Source of the DNA: Parelaphostrongylus tenuis
Taxonomy: Eukaryota > Nematoda > Chromadorea > Rhabditida > Metastrongylidae
Direction of reading: 5' to 3'
Length of the DNA: 64,000 nt
Assembly (NCBI GenBank): GCA_019055375.1
Contig: JAHQIW010004469.1
Location: forward strand, 1-64,000
Position 1 is the first letter of the stretch; the number at the start of each line of letters is the position of its first letter. The notes beneath the pieces were generated by a model. The model was not told the origin of the DNA. It saw only the letters and a program-made list of their open reading frames with translations, and made no database searches. Below, one piece after another: positions 58,940-64,000 of the stretch. The position numbers were made by a program, and so were the translations under genes.

Positions 58940-61900
58940 AGGCTTTCAAGCAATCATGCTATATATTTGATGCTCTGTCCGTCCCCTAGGAGTTAATATT
59001 AATCTGATATCTCAGTCCGGCACTCATATAAACTCAGCACTTCTCATGGATTACTGTCGAAAGATAACGAGACAAATAAAGTAAGTGCTGGGCATCCACA
59101 AATCATAAATACGGAGCATATAAAAATTCAAGTAAACATTGTTTACTTACTTAGGAAGATTTTAGTAATGCGTTGCTAACGAGAAAATAGCAACCTAAAA
59201 ATAGATGTATTTCACAAATTGTCATCATCTTGGAAAAGCTTTGAATCTCCGGAATGACGAGCATCCATCTTATTCCCAGTTCAGCAGTGACAATCTTAAA
59301 GCAATTCGGCGCAAATGTTCTGAACTCCAAGATAAAGACCGAATCAAGTCAACAAAATGTCACCCAAGTGTAAGGTACTAGAAGTGCAAACATTTTGTGA
59401 AGACGAGCGATCCATGTATGGTATTCAAACAACTATTTTCACTAATTTCCGTCACGCACAACTTGACGCTCTTTTACTTTGAAGGACTAAGAACTAGTAG
59501 ATTATCCCCATCCCATGCGATTATAGATCATGGGTCAATCTCTTCAACAATACGTTACTCAGTAACGCGGATTATCCGGATCCAAAAGACGCAAGTGAAT
59601 TCTTACGTTTCTCCTGATGGTTCTTGCTCTCTTCTCTGTATCCCTTTTTTTACACAATGATGGCAATAAACTAGCTGTAGATTTGATATATGATGAATGA
59701 GAATTTACTTTTCACCGATTCTTCTTTGTGAAATGACCTTTTCAGCGGTATTCCTTTGAAAAAATGTAGCCGTTCATCTCAATGGGTTTTATACTCAATA
59801 GAATGCATAAAGAACACAATTTTTGCAATTTATGTGGTTTTCTCTGCTTATGATCTGTGCTTTTTATTCCTGAAAGCATATGAAAACTAAAAACGGTCTT
59901 GATTTGTCGTGGATAATAGAAAGTTTGTCATTCTTCTCAATTTTGATTTATTTTGCTCGTTTATGCTCTCGTTGACTATGCGTTACACGCACAAACGTCT
60001 TCATTTTGGTGTTTGCCTTTTACAAAAAATTTTCTCGTTGTTTAAAGGGTAATGATTTCTAGTGCTATGGGTGCTGTTCATTGCTTCGTAGATAATCTTG
60101 CATAGCACTTTATCTTTAACGCTTAGCAATTTGATGCTTTCTGATAACTAAAACCGCCTTATCTATATTTACTTATGGAACTTGCTTCCTCTACCTTGAA
60201 TAAATGTTCCATCTCATTGGGAAATAGAAATATCCGTAGTGATGTAGTTATAAAGATGTTCAGTATTGGAATCACGTGAAAATCATTTGGAAAGAGCACC
60301 TTGTTTACATTAGTATGGACTTTTCACAAATTTATGTCTTATAGAAAAAATCTCAGCTATTCTAACACACAGCAGGAGACGGGCAAAGTTATTATCGACA
60401 CTGCTTACGTTCATGCCTACACCAATTTCTCGTGGTCATGCTATTTTAGATTGTAATTATTCCGTCTATAGCTATTTTTGTTTTATTATAAGTGTTTATT
60501 TATTATGTTTTCGAATATTCTACTAAGTGCTTAGCTTATATATCTGTAAAATCTTGAAAATAGAGGGATAGATGAATGAAAATTGGAATTTTTGTCAAAA
60601 AGTGCGAATAAGTGGCAAAAACTCGATCTTCCTGCAATTTTCTACTGATAGAATAAATCCATAAATAAGTCTTTATGGATCTTTTATGATTATGTCTAAA
60701 ATTTGTTCAAAAACAAGGCTACACTCGTGCACTGCTTTAACGCCTCATTATGGCTGGAAAATGTCCCCTAATCGAACTGCGTTGTTATTCCGGAGATATG
60801 TTTACACCCTTGACATGAACGACTAATTCAAGAAAAATTTCAACGTTTCTAATATAGAGGCTTAACTGAGATTTTAAGGATTCACTATCATATCAGAAGA
60901 AACCTGATCGCAAGGTGGCAAATCTCTTTCCAATTAGCATGTCCAGACGAGTGCCTGTCGTGACGAACTGGGATATGCTCAACATACTTTCTCAGAAAAG
61001 TCTGGAAAAACCTCCTCTGACTAACAAATTGCCAGTCAGATGGAAATTATGCTAGGGCCAACAGAATTATCTGTGAAGGCGGGTTAATCATGTGAATACG
61101 TATAATAAGAAACGAAAGAGTGTTCTTTCTTTCATTCAATTATTTTATTATTGGTTAATTCTGAGAACCACGCGCACCCTACGCTGCATCTTTGAAACTG
61201 TGAGGATTTTTTAACATAGATATATCTTGTGGCAATGTTATAAGAAGTATAAAAAAAAGTTCGCAAGAACATCTTTCGTACTAGTAGGGGTCCTTTATCT
61301 CATCGGAAAAAGACTAGCGCAAATGTTTTGACTTGGAAATGTTGCGAAACGGAATAATTTAATAGATGCCGTAGGGACTTTTAGTGCACCTTAGTAACAA
61401 TGATGATTGATTGGTGCGTGTTCCATGGGGGACAGACAGTTTGTGAGGTGAATGTAGAGTGAAAATTTTTGTGTTGCTTTTACAGTAACTTTTGCGATCA
61501 CTCAAAAATCATCTCAAACACAATTCACAGTCTGTCAAACTCAATATTATCCTTTTATTTTATTCCTATCGAATTTGCTTATTTGACGCCTTACAACCAC
61601 CATGAAAAAAATCCACTTTCGTTTCTTTTTCTGTATTTCGATGGATTTTTTGTTTTCACTCTCATCCTCATTATACACTCATATAATGCTTTGGAGTGCA
61701 TCGCTGGGCTCTCGATAGCTTTATTCCCCATAGTCTTCACTAGAGTGTGAATCATATATCACTCGTACGTGACAATAAACCAATATAATTTTACGCCTTC
61801 AGATAGACATTCTTAGCTCATAGTAAGTAGTATTGATCAAGATAGCATTTATTAAAAACAGGAGAGCTTTGCCAGTAAGATATATATGGAGTTACATCAC

Positions 61901-64000
61901 AATGCTGAACTTTTATTTAATTTTACGAACTCCACTAACTACTTCTGCTTTCATCCAACTTCGTCGAAGCTTGTCGGGAAGCTTAAGTGGTTAGAGAGAT
62001 GAGAATTTTCTCCACCAAGTAATAGTATGTCCTTGAATGCGTCTTAAGTCCAGGAGGTACTGTGGTTTATAAAAAGTTTTTATTTAGATACCCATCATCA
62101 CATTTTACTGAGCGGCTCTTTCATTCGACTGCTTTCATTGCATTGATGTTGTATTGAGGTCTTCGACCATTTCACGTGTTCTTGCGGCTGCAGCTGGATT
62201 ATTTCGTCCTCTTTACGAGTGACGTGGAATGCTGATCCAAACGATTTTCTTGCGATTTTGAAAGTAGAACTGAGCTAAGACATCCATGTAAGCTTGTGTG
62301 GGAGTGTTAGGGGGCGAGTTGATCTTTGCTTCTATATAGTATATCACATTATGCATTACACCAAATCTAACAAAAATCAGATGCAAGAAATAGAAAATTA
62401 TTTGAAGTCTTTTCCTTAAATCTGTTATTGATAGGGGTGGCGTAAGGCATACGATTTCTCACCGTATGATGTTTCTTATAATCACTTTTTCTCTAATATG
62501 CGAGTAATCACGAATGAAGGCGTTTTCTTCTACACCAGTGATTATAAAAAGAACTGACTTTCCTTTATAATATTTCGATCGGTTGCTACTTCTTATATAT
62601 AACTGATTCCTCATTTACCATGTTCGTCTACTTGGTGTCAAAATGGCGATCAATTGACTGCGCTACTCATTCAATGTAAGTGGTGGCTATTTTCGTTCAT
62701 AAATGAGTCTCACCTCATTCTAGTGGCGGGCGACAATGAAGTGCTGTTGTTCATCAACGTGCACATGCGATAAATAACCAATCAAACACAACGATTTCCT
62801 GCTTCTTTTTCGTGTGTTCGACATTCCGTCTCTATTTTCATTCAATGCAAGCGAAGCATTTCAGGATTTTCCAGCTTACTATTTACATTACTTCTCACAG
62901 CAGTAAGCAGATAGAAGTGTTGCAGTATCTTCCTGCCACATCTGTTGTTCTATAATTGTCCAATATGTTCACTTCTTCTCGTTATTTAAATTGATATACA
63001 AGAGCTGGAAGAAAAATAATGAAGTGTGCTTCATCTTCACTAAAGACTTTTAGTTGCTTAGAGAATATCAAGTTGCTTTGATGTTTCCGGAAGTCCCTCT
63101 TATCATTCTGATGCACGTCCTCAGACTTCAATGTGTAAACAAATTGCGTCAGCATCGATAATTGTATTTCTGTCTTCCGATGACCAACAGTCTTTCAAGT
63201 CATTTCATCCTCTTATAGTCGGCCTTCAATCCATTAGAACTGTCAAATTCTCATAGGGATTCAACTACAGCTTGGGAATTTGTCACCTTCTTCGCTCGTA
63301 GATTTGTTTAGTCCTATGCAACTCAATGAGAGCTGCACTAAGATGTTCTGTAAGATCTTCTGAATTCATAGTCTCAGGTAATAAACGCGGCAACATTTCC
63401 TGTTATGAGTAATCGAGTAGCCGTTGAAAAATATTGTAGTAGTTCGAATTCCAAGCGAGCTTTCTGACACACGAGCAATGTTTACTTACTGTGGTCTTCC
63501 TTAATCACATGTCATGCGAACCCTAATACTTCAAGTGTTTAGAAATGAAATAAGGTACATATATTTAGCTCGATGATCGGACAACTAATCTGAATAGAGG
63601 TGCCTTACAATGCACTCGCACTCTTTAGTTCAATACTGCGCCCTGAGCAAGTTAAGCCTCTATGGTTCGGGGAATTGACGAGGTTCTTACGTCAAAACCA
63701 ACAGTTTCGGTGGTGTCGCCGGCTTCATCTGTGGCCCACGCTCCACACTGGGCCTTACTTTACAGCAGGGATGGAGAGACATTGTTTATGGTGATAGTAC
63801 ATGATAATGTGTTATCGTCGTTTTTTGTAAGTCGATGGATTACGGCTGGTAATAAATGTCTAATAATTCATCTCATCGACTGTTTTAAAACCTCACATAA
63901 ACATTCAATATAGTTTGTAAGAATGTTTAAAGCCGACCAGGAAGAGTCCCAGCAGCAATCCATCAACTGAAAAAGTGATGATAACACAATGTCATTGTAC
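58940..64000. other. No gene recognised
   Basis: About 5 kb. The frame at 61,469-61,750 is hydrophobic and T-rich; those at 63,600-63,913 lie in a slightly GC-richer patch (63,600-63,780) and overlap in two phases. None has a domain I recognise. A weak repeat between about 58,260 and 59,235 (CTCCGCAATGACGA / CTCCGGAATGACGA) was seen but not extended. Confidence 0.45.

Noticed and set aside
61469..61750. 93-codon hydrophobic protein
   Set aside because: T-rich composition explains the hydrophobicity; no domain, signal or splice context was seen.

Overview
This 64 kb window is AT-rich eukaryotic DNA with no long open reading frames, no bacterial-style gene packing and no rRNA, CRISPR or operon structure. 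The most likely source is a parasitic rhabditid nematode of the strongylid/hookworm group. That is an inference: the reverse-transcriptase remnants read like the RTE-type LINEs I associate with hookworm genomes, the mariner remnants and tRNA-derived short repeats fit, and the one good exon candidate has nematode-style splice signals (TTTCAG / GTAAGC). No complete protein-coding gene could be identified. The region looks like intergenic or very long-intron DNA that has collected decayed mobile elements.

Layout. At 1.2-2.05 kb lies the endonuclease half of an RTE-type LINE. From 2.15 to 6.7 kb there is an island of different base composition (G/C homopolymers, long purine tracts) that I cannot assign. 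From 6.75 to 9.8 kb there is a diverged tandem array, then a large repeat whose second copy lies at 56.8-58.2 kb; a cysteine-rich candidate exon (7,997-8,137) sits in the part unique to the first copy. From 11.7 to 12.3 kb there is a three-unit tandem repeat with a TA microsatellite. From 13.45 to 15.14 kb an RTE copy of a second subfamily lies on the minus strand, split by a small foldback element. From 15.9 to 18.45 kb there is a foldback element, a SINE, a mariner-derived MITE and a second foldback. From 18.5 to 21.96 kb two RTE copies of a first subfamily lie with satellite modules and a tRNA-bearing inverted-repeat element. At 23.1 kb there is a near-perfect palindrome. At 26.5-27.0 kb there is another RTE remnant, on the minus strand.

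From 28.5 to 31.2 kb there are four tRNA-derived repeats. From 34.77 to 36.84 kb a mariner N-terminal fragment is followed by two palindromic tRNA-bearing elements and a SINE with a heptamer tail, laid almost end to end. An old SINE copy lies at 39 kb and short tandem duplications at 40-41 kb. Two more foldbacks (42.0-42.6 and 44.9-45.6 kb) flank a quiet stretch, and the second abuts a mariner C-terminal remnant (45.65-46.3 kb). From 51.4 to 53.84 kb an RTE copy is interrupted by about 0.8 kb of inserted DNA. At 55.9-56.3 kb there is a third mariner remnant. From 59 to 64 kb I recognise nothing.

How the parts relate. Two RTE lineages supplied the reverse-transcriptase debris. Three mariner-type termini begin TATYRGGTTG, and one of them belongs to an internally deleted MITE. 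One diffuse repeat family, marked by an ACAGCG block and a TATCGAATGAT block, occurs both as head-to-tail units and as the arms of three foldback elements. One tRNA-like module is embedded in inverted-repeat elements, at least two of them close to full palindromes. These palindrome families are the observations most worth following up.
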